Source: CALLMM01 sp964429855 (GTDB lineage: Bacteria; Armatimonadota; Chthonomonadetes; Chthonomonadales; CAJBBX01). From it: a DNA stretch of 64,000 nucleotides. This document shows, piece by piece, positions 41,772 to 49,579 of the stretch. The translations under genes and the position numbers were made by a program. The notes under the pieces are model-generated. The model saw only the letters and a program-made list of their open reading frames with translations. It ran no database searches and was not told where the DNA came from. The stretch spans positions 37,151 to 101,150 of the forward strand of contig CAYSDM010000008.1 in NCBI GenBank assembly GCA_964429855.1, read 5' to 3'. The first letter of the stretch is position 1. Each line of letters starts with the position of its first letter.

Positions 41772-42951
41772 GTTCCACTCTCCTGCGGTAGTCCTGTATC
41801 TGCTGCACCAGTTTCAGCATCTCGTTCTCTTTCACTCTCTCGCCGCGCGCCACCTCCTCGCCGCGCGCCATCAGTTCGCGCAGAGGCTCCACCGGCAATT
41901 GAAAACGCCTGCCTGCCAGTTCCGCCACGCGCGCATAATCGGCTTCGGGAGGCGCGTCCGTCCAGCGCATCAGGTCGCGTAGAAAGGCGCGGTAGACCTG
42001 CTCCACGGCGATATCGGCGGCTTCTGCGCGGCGCAACAGCCCCGCCATGGAGGTGATATACTCCGTGCTGTGACGAGAGGCGGGAGGAAGCAGCGGGCGC
42101 GCCGCGCCAAATCGCCGATTCACATGGTACAGATAGAGCAGAAAGAGAATCAGCCCGAACCAGATCAGGGCGCGTACCGGCGAACCCAGCGCCATCCACA
42201 GAGAACGCTCCATGCCGCTCTCCAGCCCGAAGCCCTGATGATACTCGTCGAAGTAGACTCGCTTGCCGCCGCCGCTGTGTTCGGCAGCGATATTGACCAG
42301 CAAAACGGCGTTGTCGGCGCGGGAGATGCCCCGGTTATTCAGACCAAGCCCCGCCGCCGCAACGATCACTCTCCCCTCTCCCTCTTTCCAGCTAACCAGA
42401 CAGGCTCCCGCATGGTCGGCGGCAAGCGTCTGCGCCCCTTCCACATTCCTGACGGCGATCCGTCCCTCTCCTTCCACCTGCAGGCGCCGAACATCGCGCA
42501 GGTAGGGAGATTCACGCTCCTTCGCACCGGGCGCGATCTCTGCGGGGCGCGCCGACTTCTCCTCGACCGACACCTCCTCCAGCGGCACGCCGCGCGCCGG
42601 GCGCATCCTCTCCGAATCCTCCGCCAGCAGCAGCAGTGTTCCGCCTTCGGATATCCAGCTTCGCAGCCACATCTTCTCTTCTTCGTTGAACGGGCGTTTG
42701 AGCGGCTCGGAGATCACCAGCAATCCAGCATCCTCCGGCAGTTCCGAAGGAACATTCTTGAAACGCTGTACCGAGATGCCTTCGCTTTCCAGCAGACGGT
42801 AGAGCGCCTTTAAGCCCGTGGGACCGGCGCTGTAGGTTGTCGGCTGCGCGGACTGCTCCCGCTCAAAGCCGATTGCCCCGAAGTAGGCGGTCACCGCTGC
42901 AAAGAGCAGCAGCAGTCCCGCCAGAATCCAGATATCCGCTCCCCGCCGCAT
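41758..42951 (-). CDS. DUF4350 domain membrane protein
   Basis: A 397-residue membrane protein. It has one N-terminal helix (IWILAGLLLLFAAVTAYFG), an outer DUF4350 domain with a GATase-like core (LYRLLESEGISVQRF; LLVISEPLKRPFNEEE; SWISEGGTLLLLAEDSER), a second helix near residue 270 (ALIWFGLILFLLYLYHV) and a cytoplasmic helical tail. Such genes are standard neighbours of MoxR ATPases, and the overlap here shows coupling. ATG at 42951 was chosen because the membrane helix starts 6 residues later. The function is unknown. Confidence 0.86.
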   Translation of the reverse strand: MRRGADIWILAGLLLLFAAVTAYFGAIGFEREQSAQPTTYSAGPTGLKALYRLLESEGISVQRFKNVPSELPEDAGLLVISEPLKRPFNEEEKMWLRSWISEGGTLLLLAEDSERMRPARGVPLEEVSVEEKSARPAEIAPGAKERESPYLRDVRRLQVEGEGRIAVRNVEGAQTLAADHAGACLVSWKEGEGRVIVAAAGLGLNNRGISRADNAVLLVNIAAEHSGGGKRVYFDEYHQGFGLESGMERSLWMALGSPVRALIWFGLILFLLYLYHVNRRFGAARPLLPPASRHSTEYITSMAGLLRRAEAADIAVEQVYRAFLRDLMRWTDAPPEADYARVAELAGRRFQLPVEPLRELMARGEEVARGERVKENEMLKLVQQIQDYRRRVELVRV

Positions 42952-43044
42952 CTCTCTTTCTGCCTCTACGCCTTTCCGCGCGGATGCGCCATCATACCAC
43001 AAACATTACGGATTGCCAACCTCGTCGTTTGCAGGGGGCCGATG

Positions 43045-43072
43045 AAAAAAGGGACGCAGATTCCTGCGCCCC
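43045..43072 (-). terminator. Intrinsic terminator of the 43109-44029 gene
   Basis: On the minus strand a 9-bp stem (GGGGCGCAG with CTGCGTCCC, one G-U pair) around GAAT is followed by six Ts. Confidence 0.8.
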
Positions 43073-43108
43073 CGTGAAGCGTTTCTACGATCTGTTTGCC
43101 AGCGCGCT

Positions 43109-44029
43109 TTAGCGGAATTCGGTTACGATGCCTCCGATCTGCTCCCATCGCTGCGTCGAGGGATTCCAGTAGGGCGCGCTGCCCATGATAAGCTGCTGGT
43201 TCGCTCGCATATGGTTCAGTTCGTCCGTCATCATCCGCAAAGAATGCGAGCGCACCATTTGATTCATCTGCTGCTGAAACTGCGCCACCATCATCCGCTC
43301 CTGCGCGGTCAGAACCTTGTCTCCGCCCACATTGGCGCGCATCATCAGACGCTCTTCCGCGCTCATTCTCGACCACCGCAGCTTGATCGTCGCGATCATG
43401 CCCGGCAATTCCGCCATCGCCCGCTGCTTCTCTGCCGGCAGCTTCGGATAGTTCTCGATCAGCATTTTGTAGATCGCGGCGCGAGTCTTCTCATTCAGCG
43501 GCGGCGTCTTCTGCTTGAAGATATTCACGGCGTGCCACCGCTCCGACTCAATATAGGCTTCGACCATATCCCGCACCAGCGGAGGGTTTCCCTTTGCCAG
43601 CGGCGGATGCGCCGCATAGTAGGCATTCAGCAGCCACTTCGAATCCTCGGCTCCTCTCTGCGCCTCCTTGCGAACCACCTCCATCGCCTTCGGCAGCAGC
43701 AGTTTGACAAACGCCTCCCGCTCCTGCACCGGCATCTGCATGATCTTCTCGCCTGCCTGAATGGTCTGCAGCGTATCCCGGATGCGCGCCTGATCGTTGT
43801 TCTTCCAGTATCCCGTCAGAAACCGGCGAATCTGCGCCTGCTGCGCATCACTGAACCGGATTCGATAGACATAACCGACAGTCTCCGTATAGTTTCGGAT
43901 AATCTCTTCCGTTAACTCCGCCTGTGTGTCCACCTCCGTCAGATACGGATTGCCGGACTGCGCCACTGTTTTAACACACGGGGCAACCAGCACAGCCGTC
44001 GCCAGCAAAACTCTCCACATCTTTTTCAC
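43109..44029 (-). CDS. Secreted helical protein of unknown function
   Basis: A 306-residue exported protein. The GTG start at 44029 has AAAGGAG 9 bases before it and begins KKMWRVLLATAVLVAPCVKT, a signal peptide. The mature protein is almost all helix, rich in Met, Arg and Glu (EAFVKLLLPKAMEVV; RMSAEERLMMRANVGG; QFQQQMNQMV). I recognise no domain. It resembles the Met-rich protein at 39709 in composition, but I cannot show homology. The gene stands alone with its own terminator. Confidence 0.72.
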   Translation of the reverse strand: MKKMWRVLLATAVLVAPCVKTVAQSGNPYLTEVDTQAELTEEIIRNYTETVGYVYRIRFSDAQQAQIRRFLTGYWKNNDQARIRDTLQTIQAGEKIMQMPVQEREAFVKLLLPKAMEVVRKEAQRGAEDSKWLLNAYYAAHPPLAKGNPPLVRDMVEAYIESERWHAVNIFKQKTPPLNEKTRAAIYKMLIENYPKLPAEKQRAMAELPGMIATIKLRWSRMSAEERLMMRANVGGDKVLTAQERMMVAQFQQQMNQMVRSHSLRMMTDELNHMRANQQLIMGSAPYWNPSTQRWEQIGGIVTEFR

Positions 44030-44181
44030 GATAGTAGTCTCCTTTACAGTTTCCTGCGGGGAATGCCCCCTCAACTGGAAATCATCCTACTATCTTCACC
44101 TAAAAGAACTCTAAAAGAACAGGCTGCCGACCGTCACCGTGGCGCGGCAGCGCGCCATCAAAACGGCGTTACGGAAGATGT

Positions 44182-45081
44182 CTACCCGAAGAACTTGGCG
44201 CGCGTGCGCTCATCCGGGTGACGAATCTGCATCCCCTCCGGCAGGGATCCGCCGTTCAGCCGCTGTATCACCTCCTCGATCAGCCAGTCTGGAGTTGAGG
44301 CTCCCGCCGTCACTCCGACCGTCTCCACCTCCTTCAGCCAGGAGTCCTCGATCTCCGCCGCCGTCTCGACATGGTAGGCGGGAACTCCCTGTGCCGCGCA
44401 CAGATCGCGCAGGCGACCGGTATTCGCGCTCTTCTTTCCACCGACGACGATCATCAGGTCCACCTGTCGCGCCAGTTCGACCGCCGCCTCCTGCAGTTCA
44501 TCGGTGGCGTTGCAGATAGTATTGTAGGCGCGAACCTCGAACGCGATCCGCGAGACCTCCGCCACAACCGCCGCAAACGTCTCCGCGCTCTGCGTGGTCT
44601 GGGATACGATCCCGACGCGCCGCGAGAGCTTCAGGCTTCGCACCTGCTCAGGTCCCTGCACCAGAATCGCCCGCCCGCTCACCGCGCCCAGGATTCCCTT
44701 CACCTCCGTATGCCCCGGGTCGCCGATCAGAATTAACTGGAACCCCTGCTCCACCAACTGCTGCGCGCAGCGATGCACGCGGGTGACAAAGGGGCAGGTC
44801 ACATCCACCACGTTCAGACCTCTTGCACGCGCCTCCGCCAGCGTGCCGGGAGAGACGCCGTGCGCCGATAGCACCACCGTCCCCTCGTGAACACTCTCCA
44901 GTTCGGCGGCAGAATGGACTCCGCTCTGCTCCATCCTCGCAATGACCTGCGGATTGTGAACCAGCATCCCCAGCGTGGTCATCTTACCGTCAATCTCCCG
45001 GCGCGCCTGCGTGACCAGGTCTACGGCGCGCTGTACGCCAAAACAGAAACCGGCGACTCTCGCCAGCTTTATGGCAGGCAT
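44182..45081 (-). CDS. ispH: 4-hydroxy-3-methylbut-2-enyl diphosphate reductase
   Basis: Iron-sulfur enzyme for the last step of the MEP isoprenoid pathway, making IPP and DMAPP. The 299-residue product has the three cluster cysteines in GFCFGVQRAV, VDVTCPFVTR and NTICNATDELQ, plus SAHGVSP, GDPGHTEVKG, SQTTQS and VVGGKKSANT. ATG follows AGGAG by 9 bases. A 17-bp palindrome lies 42 bases upstream, nearly identical to one in front of the winged-helix regulator operon, so ispH may share that regulator. Confidence 0.96.
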   Translation of the reverse strand: MPAIKLARVAGFCFGVQRAVDLVTQARREIDGKMTTLGMLVHNPQVIARMEQSGVHSAAELESVHEGTVVLSAHGVSPGTLAEARARGLNVVDVTCPFVTRVHRCAQQLVEQGFQLILIGDPGHTEVKGILGAVSGRAILVQGPEQVRSLKLSRRVGIVSQTTQSAETFAAVVAEVSRIAFEVRAYNTICNATDELQEAAVELARQVDLMIVVGGKKSANTGRLRDLCAAQGVPAYHVETAAEIEDSWLKEVETVGVTAGASTPDWLIEEVIQRLNGGSLPEGMQIRHPDERTRAKFFG

Positions 45082-45122
45082 AGAATAATCTCCTGTTGTA
45101 TGTTGAATAAATGAAACAAACT

Positions 45123-45139
45123 ACTTTGCCAGACAAAGC
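45123..45139. promoter_or_regulatory. Palindromic operator candidate upstream of ispH
   Basis: ACTTTGCCAGACAAAGC, with perfect CTTTG/CAAAG arms, lies in the likely promoter region of ispH. It matches 16 of 17 bases (opposite strand) with the palindrome at 46523-46539; only the central base differs. Confidence 0.65.
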
Positions 45140-45149
45140 TGGAACGCCT

Positions 45150-45175
45150 AAAAAAAAGAGCGAGTCGCCGCTCGC
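45150..45175 (-). terminator. Intrinsic terminator of the regulator operon
   Basis: On the minus strand GCGAG-CGGCGA-CTCGC is followed by TC and eight Ts. It lies 74 bases after the stop of the small gene and just before the ispH operator, separating the two transcripts. Confidence 0.65.
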
Positions 45176-45249
45176 CGGGGTAGTTCGGATCGGTCGGGAG
45201 AACGCAGTGTCCGGTTGTATCCGGGCTGCGCTCTCGCTGTCCGTTCCGA

Positions 45250-45477
45250 TCACGCCTCAAACAGTATCTTTAACCTCTGTTCAATGGTGTCCGCGCAGGG
45301 AGACGGCGAGAGGAGCAGGAACGCGCGCTCAATCGAGGCGGACATGTTCAGGCGTTCGAGAAGCTGCGCGTTGAGGAGATTCTGCGCCATCTCCGTGATC
45401 CCCAGCCCGCTGGCGCGCGCCATCTCTGCCAGCGCTGCCTGCTGCCAATCCTCCAGTTGTAGTTTTATCTGTTGCAT
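45250..45477 (-). CDS. Small hypothetical protein in regulator operon
   Basis: A 75-residue protein: IKLQLEDWQQAALAEMARAS, then ITEMAQNLLNAQLLERL. The first strand and two helices resemble a ribbon-helix-helix layout, but the match is weak. ATG follows GAGGAG, ten bases after the stop of the winged-helix gene, so it is in the same operon. It could be an accessory regulator; there is no toxin gene beside it. Confidence 0.62.
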   Translation of the reverse strand: MQQIKLQLEDWQQAALAEMARASGLGITEMAQNLLNAQLLERLNMSASIERAFLLLSPSPCADTIEQRLKILFEA

Positions 45478-45487
45478 GGTCGTCTCC

Positions 45488-45892
45488 TCAGTCCTGTTTG
45501 CCCAATCCCTGAATGATGCGTTCTAACGCCGCAAGATACTCCTGAAACGCGGCGCGTCCCGAGTCGGTCGGCTGCGCGGTCGTGCGCGGCTTGCGCCCGC
45601 GAAACTCCTTGCGGACGGTGATATAACCGCGCTCCTCCAGCAGAGCCAGATGCGTGGAGAGGTTGCCGTCGGACAGCCCCAGTGTCTCCTTGAGCAGTTT
45701 GAAGTCCGCCTCCCCGAGCGCCAGCAGGGTGGACATGATTCCCAGCCGCGCCTTCTGATGGATCACCTCGTCCAGCGACTCGACCGCGCTGGCAAAGGCG
45801 GAGGGCGGAGCATGGGCGCGGATGGTCGGAACGGTCTCCTCCGACGGCGCGCTACCAACCGTTTCGGCGCGAGACGGTAATGCCGTAGACAA
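45488..45892 (-). CDS. Winged-helix transcriptional regulator (HTH_34 type)
   Basis: A 134-residue DNA-binding protein. LDEVIHQKARLGIMSTLLAL, DFKLLKETLGLSDGNLSTHL and YITVRKEFRGRKPRTT form a MarR/ArsR-like winged helix of the HTH_34 family. About 40 N-terminal residues are Ser/Pro-rich and disordered. The start is TTG with GGAGGG 7 bases before it, overlapping the membrane gene by 41 bases. It very likely autoregulates through the palindrome at 46523. Confidence 0.86.
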   Translation of the reverse strand: MSTALPSRAETVGSAPSEETVPTIRAHAPPSAFASAVESLDEVIHQKARLGIMSTLLALGEADFKLLKETLGLSDGNLSTHLALLEERGYITVRKEFRGRKPRTTAQPTDSGRAAFQEYLAALERIIQGLGKQD

Positions 45893-46502
45893 TGTGAAAC
45901 CCTCCGAACGAAATACCGATCATAGCCAGCCCGATCTGCGCGGAGCGCAGCGACGGCGTGAGAAACTGCGCCAGCAGCGTCAGCGTTCCCGCCAGCAGAA
46001 ACGCCCATCCCAACCGGCTGACCTCCTTCTGGGAGAACAGCCCGACCGCGCAGACCGCGATTCCGTAAGACAGCATCCAGAACGGATAGACCTCGTCCAT
46101 CATCCCGCGATGCAAAAAATAGAGCGTCAACAGCGCTCCTGCGCCCAGCCCCGGCACGCTGGCAAGCGCCATCAGTTTGCCCAGGCGCGAAATGACCGTC
46201 TTCCCGACCAGCGCGGCGCGCCGTTTGGTCAACAGGAAGTCCATCCCGATCGCCAGCGTGATCACCACCGCCCAGTTGAGGATGAAGGGCAGCGCGCGCG
46301 ACTCCGGCGGGAGCGAAAGCACATAGAGCCACTGTATCAGACAGCCGATGATGGAGACCAGTCCGGCAAAGACTCCGGATAAGCCGGAGAAGGTAGAATA
46401 TTTGGTTGAGCGTTCCATCAACGCGCGGATCATGCGCAGGTTCTCCTGCGCCTCCTGCACGGGCAGAACGCCTTCGTCATGCTCTCGCTCGCGCACGTAC
46501 AT
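45852..46502 (-). CDS. Membrane protein paired with HTH_34 regulator
   Basis: A 216-residue protein with a charged N-terminal region (EAQENLRMIRALMERSTKYS) and about five membrane helices (for example VFAGLVSIIGCLIQWLYVL and WAFLLAGTLTLLAQFL). It is the first gene of the operon and overlaps the regulator gene. Such membrane proteins next to HTH_34 regulators are common in several phyla, with unknown function. ATG at 46502 follows AGAGGAG. The promoter with palindrome lies directly upstream. Confidence 0.82.
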   Translation of the reverse strand: MYVREREHDEGVLPVQEAQENLRMIRALMERSTKYSTFSGLSGVFAGLVSIIGCLIQWLYVLSLPPESRALPFILNWAVVITLAIGMDFLLTKRRAALVGKTVISRLGKLMALASVPGLGAGALLTLYFLHRGMMDEVYPFWMLSYGIAVCAVGLFSQKEVSRLGWAFLLAGTLTLLAQFLTPSLRSAQIGLAMIGISFGGFHIVYGITVSRRNGW

Positions 46503-46522
46503 GCTGTCTCCTCTGCGATTGC

Positions 46523-46539
46523 GCTTTGTCAGGCAAAGT
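46523..46539. promoter_or_regulatory. Palindromic operator candidate of the regulator operon
   Basis: On the minus strand ACTTTGCCTGACAAAGC, about 10 bases after the expected transcript start and 21 bases before the first ATG. A further half-site (ACAAAG) adjoins it. A protein bound here would block transcription. Confidence 0.68.
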
Positions 46540-46553
46540 TCTTTGTATACTCC

Positions 46554-46583
46554 ATTATATCGGCTTTTCCGCCAGAAAGTCAA
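46554..46583 (-). promoter_or_regulatory. Promoter of the regulator operon
   Basis: TTGACT, an 18-base spacer and a perfect TATAAT on the minus strand, directly upstream of the palindrome. Confidence 0.75.
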
Positions 46584-46715
46584 CAGGCGTTTTTTCCGGG
46601 AATGGAGACGAATCGGTTGCGCCGGAGCCGGTTATCCGCCGGAACCCGCCGAAACGCCATAATCGAACCCGACCGCCTCCACACGCCGCTTTCCGAACGC
46701 AACAGATCAAACGCG

Positions 46716-46744
46716 TTGACAGCGGCGATATGCTGTGATATAAT
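46716..46744 (+). promoter_or_regulatory. Consensus promoter of tRNA-Met
   Basis: Perfect TTGACA, 17-base spacer and perfect TATAAT with TGn extension, about 35 bases before the tRNA. Confidence 0.88.
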
Positions 46745-46778
46745 TGGGAGAAATGGTTCCCTGAGTTCATCCATGTGA

Positions 46779-46852
46779 GGCGGGGTAGCTCAGTGGTCAG
46801 TAGCGAACGGCTCATAATCGTTAGGTCGTGGGTTCGAATCCCACCCCCGCTA
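46779..46852 (+). tRNA. tRNA-Met (CAU), elongator type
   Basis: A 74-nt cloverleaf: acceptor GGCGGGG/CCCCGCT with one G-U pair at the end, anticodon stem AACGG/TCGTT, loop CTCATAA with CAT at 46813-46815, T arm GTGGG-TTCGAAT-CCCAC, discriminator A. It lacks the three G-C pairs of initiator tRNA. A lysidine-modified tRNA-Ile2 also has CAU and cannot be fully excluded. CCA is not encoded. Confidence 0.9.
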
Positions 46853-46863
46853 TAGCTCCATCC

Positions 46864-46891
46864 GGCTCTGAGGACTCCTCAGAGCCTTTTT
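46864..46891 (+). terminator. Intrinsic terminator of tRNA-Met
   Basis: A 10-bp perfect stem (GGCTCTGAGG/CCTCAGAGCC), ACT loop and TTTTT, starting 12 bases after the tRNA. Confidence 0.92.
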
Positions 46892-46924
46892 ACTGTAAGT
46901 GTCTCGTTTTCGGAGGAGCCTCCT

Positions 46925-47992
46925 ATGTTGAAACCCCCTCTGCACGGGTTACTCCTGATCGTTCTTATGGGACTGGCGGCGGCTCCCGGAAGGGCGGACG
47001 ATCTTGTCTGGGCGACCGGGCGCGTCTTTGCGGCGGATGGGAAGACCCCGTTAGCCGGAGCGATGGTCGCCGTCTACGACAAGAAGAACCGGGTGGTGGA
47101 CTATGCCCGCACCGATGAGGACGGCGTCTATGCGCTGGCGGTTCCGCGCAGCGCCCTGAATCTCAACAAAAAGAGCGGCGGCTTCCTCTATCAGTTGAAT
47201 CGTCTGGTCGGCAGCGTCGGGAATGTGGTGGCGATGCCTTTGAAAGCCGGCATAAAAGCGGTAGCCGCCACCTCCAACGCGACGGATCCCCTGACCAAAA
47301 TGAGCATCGGGACCGCCAGCAATCTCGCGCAGTCGCTGGTGGATACGATCTCCCCGGATCGTAAATCGGTGAAGACAGCGCGTGAGCAGCCCGGCGCGCT
47401 GGTGATGAAGGTGTCGGTTCCCGGCAAGAACGACGCCCTGAACATCGCCCGGGTCTACTGGATGCAGGAGGAGTTTTTCCGTGTCGGCGGCAAAGAAGAG
47501 CGCGCCCTGATCGCCTGGTTTGATCCGGCGATTATGACCCCGGCAGGCGAAAAACAGCCCTCTTCGATCTCCTCGGAGTATCTTACCTTCACCGGCATCC
47601 GGCTGGAACCGAGTATCGCTGAGCGCGGACATGTGGTGAAGTTGACGGTCGCGTTTCCGGCCCCGGAGGAGCCGAGAACGCCGGTCGTGGTGGTAGCGCG
47701 CAACACCCGCAACGGACAGACCTTTCAGCTTATCCCCATCGGCGGCGGGCTGTATCAGGGACAGTTCGAGGTGGATCAGCGCTTTCCGCTGCACGATCAG
47801 ACCCTCTGCGTGCTGGCGTATGCAGAGCAGGATGCGCGTCCGGGACGCAATCGGCAGGCGGAAGACGCCATCAACGGGGCGGGACTGTGGAACCCCGGCA
47901 AGCCCTATGTCTACAATCCTCTGCTGGTGGTCAGCCGTAATCGCGCGGAAGCGGTTCTGACCGTTGTGGAGAAGCCGGGACGCCGACGCTAA
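46925..47992 (+). CDS. Exported protein with carboxypeptidase-regulatory-like domain
   Basis: A 355-residue exported protein. The signal peptide is LLLIVLMGLAAAPGRA. Residues 28-75 (WATGRVFAADGKTPLAGAMV, then DYARTDEDGVYAL) form a carboxypeptidase-regulatory or CnaB-like beta domain, which often links extracellular proteins to partners. The rest is beta-rich and of no known family (RVYWMQEEFFRVGG; VVVVARNTRNGQTFQL). GGAGG precedes the ATG. It has its own terminator and no clear neighbours by function. Confidence 0.75.
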   Translation: MLKPPLHGLLLIVLMGLAAAPGRADDLVWATGRVFAADGKTPLAGAMVAVYDKKNRVVDYARTDEDGVYALAVPRSALNLNKKSGGFLYQLNRLVGSVGNVVAMPLKAGIKAVAATSNATDPLTKMSIGTASNLAQSLVDTISPDRKSVKTAREQPGALVMKVSVPGKNDALNIARVYWMQEEFFRVGGKEERALIAWFDPAIMTPAGEKQPSSISSEYLTFTGIRLEPSIAERGHVVKLTVAFPAPEEPRTPVVVVARNTRNGQTFQLIPIGGGLYQGQFEVDQRFPLHDQTLCVLAYAEQDARPGRNRQAEDAINGAGLWNPGKPYVYNPLLVVSRNRAEAVLTVVEKPGRRR

Positions 47993-48012
47993 ATAGACGC
48001 GACAGCCGCCAT

Positions 48013-48062
48013 AGAGTGTATCCTTTCTCACAGTAACAGTGGGGAAGAATACACTCTCTTTT
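48013..48062 (+). terminator. Long hairpin terminator
   Basis: AGAGTGTAT pairs with ATACACTCT, and an inner 9-bp arm (CTTTCTCAC/GTGGGGAAG with G-U pairs) extends it; CTTTT follows. It lies 21 bases after the stop. Confidence 0.72.
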
Positions 48063-48138
48063 GGGTAATCTTTATACCGACAATCAAGGTATTCTGTAAT
48101 ATGTCTCCTCTAACTAGATCATGGAGCCGTGACGCGCA

Positions 48139-49506
48139 TTGTCTCTCTCTTCCCTTCATACACAGATATTCGAAAATCTCCCCGACGCCATCATCCTGAC
48201 GGACGCCGAGGGGTTTATTATCGCCTGGAACCCGGCGGCGGAGCGGCTGTTCGGATATACCAGCGAGGAAGCCATCGGGAAGACGCCTCTGATTATCATG
48301 GAGCCTGCCACCGCGCCGCAGCTTATCGGACAGATCAGCCTGGCGACCCAGCGGCACGGACAGTGGCAGGGAGTCGTCTGCTATCGCCGTAAAGACGGCG
48401 TCAGCGGCATCGTTCAGGCGAGCAGCATTCCCCTCTATGATCCGCAGGGGATATTCGTCGGGCGGCTGGGGATCGGACGGATTCCGACCGCGCAGGAGCA
48501 GATATCTCCCGACCTGAAAGCCACGCTCTTCCGGCTGCATACCATCACCGAGACCGTCCCGGTAGGCATCTTTATGACCGATCCGGAGGGCAACTGCCTC
48601 TACACCAATCCCGCCTACCAGCGAATCACCGGCATGTCCTTTGAAGAGACGCTGGGCGACGGCTGGGCGATGGCAATGCATCCGGATGACCGGGAGAAGG
48701 TGATGGAATCCTGGTCTCTGGCGGCGCAGTGCGGCGTGCTGTTTGAGAGCGAACAACGCTTCGTGCATAAAGACGGTCGAACGCTCCACACTCGAATGCG
48801 CGCCCGGCAGATACTGGATGGCGAAACCCTGCTGGGCTATGTCGCGACGGTGGAGGACATCACCGAGCGCAAAACCGCCGAATCGCTCCTGCGCGAGCAG
48901 ACGGAGCAGATACGCAACTTTGCGCTGCGTATGGCGATGCAGAACGAACAACTGGAAGCCTCCACCCGCAAACTGGAGGATCTGGCGGCGACGGACGGCT
49001 TGACGGAATTGAAGAATCACCGCGCCTTTCAGGAGCGGCTGGAGATGGAGGCGCTGCGAACGGAACGCTATGGCGCGCCATTATCGCTGCTCCTGCTGGA
49101 TATTGACCGTTTCAAGGAGTACAACGACACCTTCGGACATCCCGCCGGAGATCAGGCGTTGAAAGAGGTCGCCGGAAAGCTTGCGGCCTTTATCCGCGAT
49201 ACCGATTTTGCGGCGCGCTACGGCGGAGAAGAGTTTGCCATCATCCTGCCGGAGACGGAGAACATAGGCGCGCTGGCGCTGGCGGAGCGGGTGCGCGTCG
49301 CGGTATCGGAGATCGTCAATGTCCTGCGCCCCCTCACGGTCAGCATCGGGGTCGCGACCTGGTCTGCGAATGCGCGTGACCGACTATCTCTGATTACCCG
49401 CGCGGATCGGGCGCTCTATGCCGCAAAGCATGCGGGGGGCAACTGCGTGGTCTGCCTGGACAGAGAGGAGTCAGAAGCTAAAAACGGTCTGCTTTCTGAT
49501 GAGTAG
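48139..49506 (+). CDS. PAS-PAS diguanylate cyclase
   Basis: A soluble 455-residue protein: two PAS domains (FENLPDAIILTDAEGFIIAW near residue 11 and TVPVGIFMTDPEGNCLYTN near 139, the second with its PAC motif VEDITERKTAE), a coiled-coil linker and a GGDEF domain (ATDGLTELKNHRAF; DIDRFKEYNDTFGHPAGD; ARYGGEEFAIILPET). The GGEEF active site is intact, so it should make c-di-GMP. There is no RxxD inhibitory site directly before it. The start is TTG and the ribosome site is poor. It is monocistronic with terminators on both sides. Confidence 0.92.
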   Translation: MSLSSLHTQIFENLPDAIILTDAEGFIIAWNPAAERLFGYTSEEAIGKTPLIIMEPATAPQLIGQISLATQRHGQWQGVVCYRRKDGVSGIVQASSIPLYDPQGIFVGRLGIGRIPTAQEQISPDLKATLFRLHTITETVPVGIFMTDPEGNCLYTNPAYQRITGMSFEETLGDGWAMAMHPDDREKVMESWSLAAQCGVLFESEQRFVHKDGRTLHTRMRARQILDGETLLGYVATVEDITERKTAESLLREQTEQIRNFALRMAMQNEQLEASTRKLEDLAATDGLTELKNHRAFQERLEMEALRTERYGAPLSLLLLDIDRFKEYNDTFGHPAGDQALKEVAGKLAAFIRDTDFAARYGGEEFAIILPETENIGALALAERVRVAVSEIVNVLRPLTVSIGVATWSANARDRLSLITRADRALYAAKHAGGNCVVCLDREESEAKNGLLSDE

Positions 49507-49522
49507 GCCGTCTGAACAAACG

Positions 49523-49560
49523 AAGACGCCTGCGGCACGATGCCGCAGGCGTCTTTATCT
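49523..49560 (+). terminator. Intrinsic terminator between convergent genes
   Basis: A perfect 15-bp stem (AAGACGCCTGCGGCA and complement) with CGA loop, followed by TTATCTT. The weak T-rich stretch on the other side may also help the convergent PEP-CTERM gene. Confidence 0.9.
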
Positions 49561-49579
49561 TGATCTCTTTCAGACAAGC

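Noticed and set aside
45111..45374. Plus-strand open frame across the ispH upstream region
   Set aside because: It runs through the operator and terminator region and is Arg/Ser-rich without similarity.
45250..45892. Toxin-antitoxin pair made of the small protein and the winged-helix protein
   Set aside because: No toxin fold is seen and the operon has a membrane protein as first gene, a known regulator-membrane arrangement.
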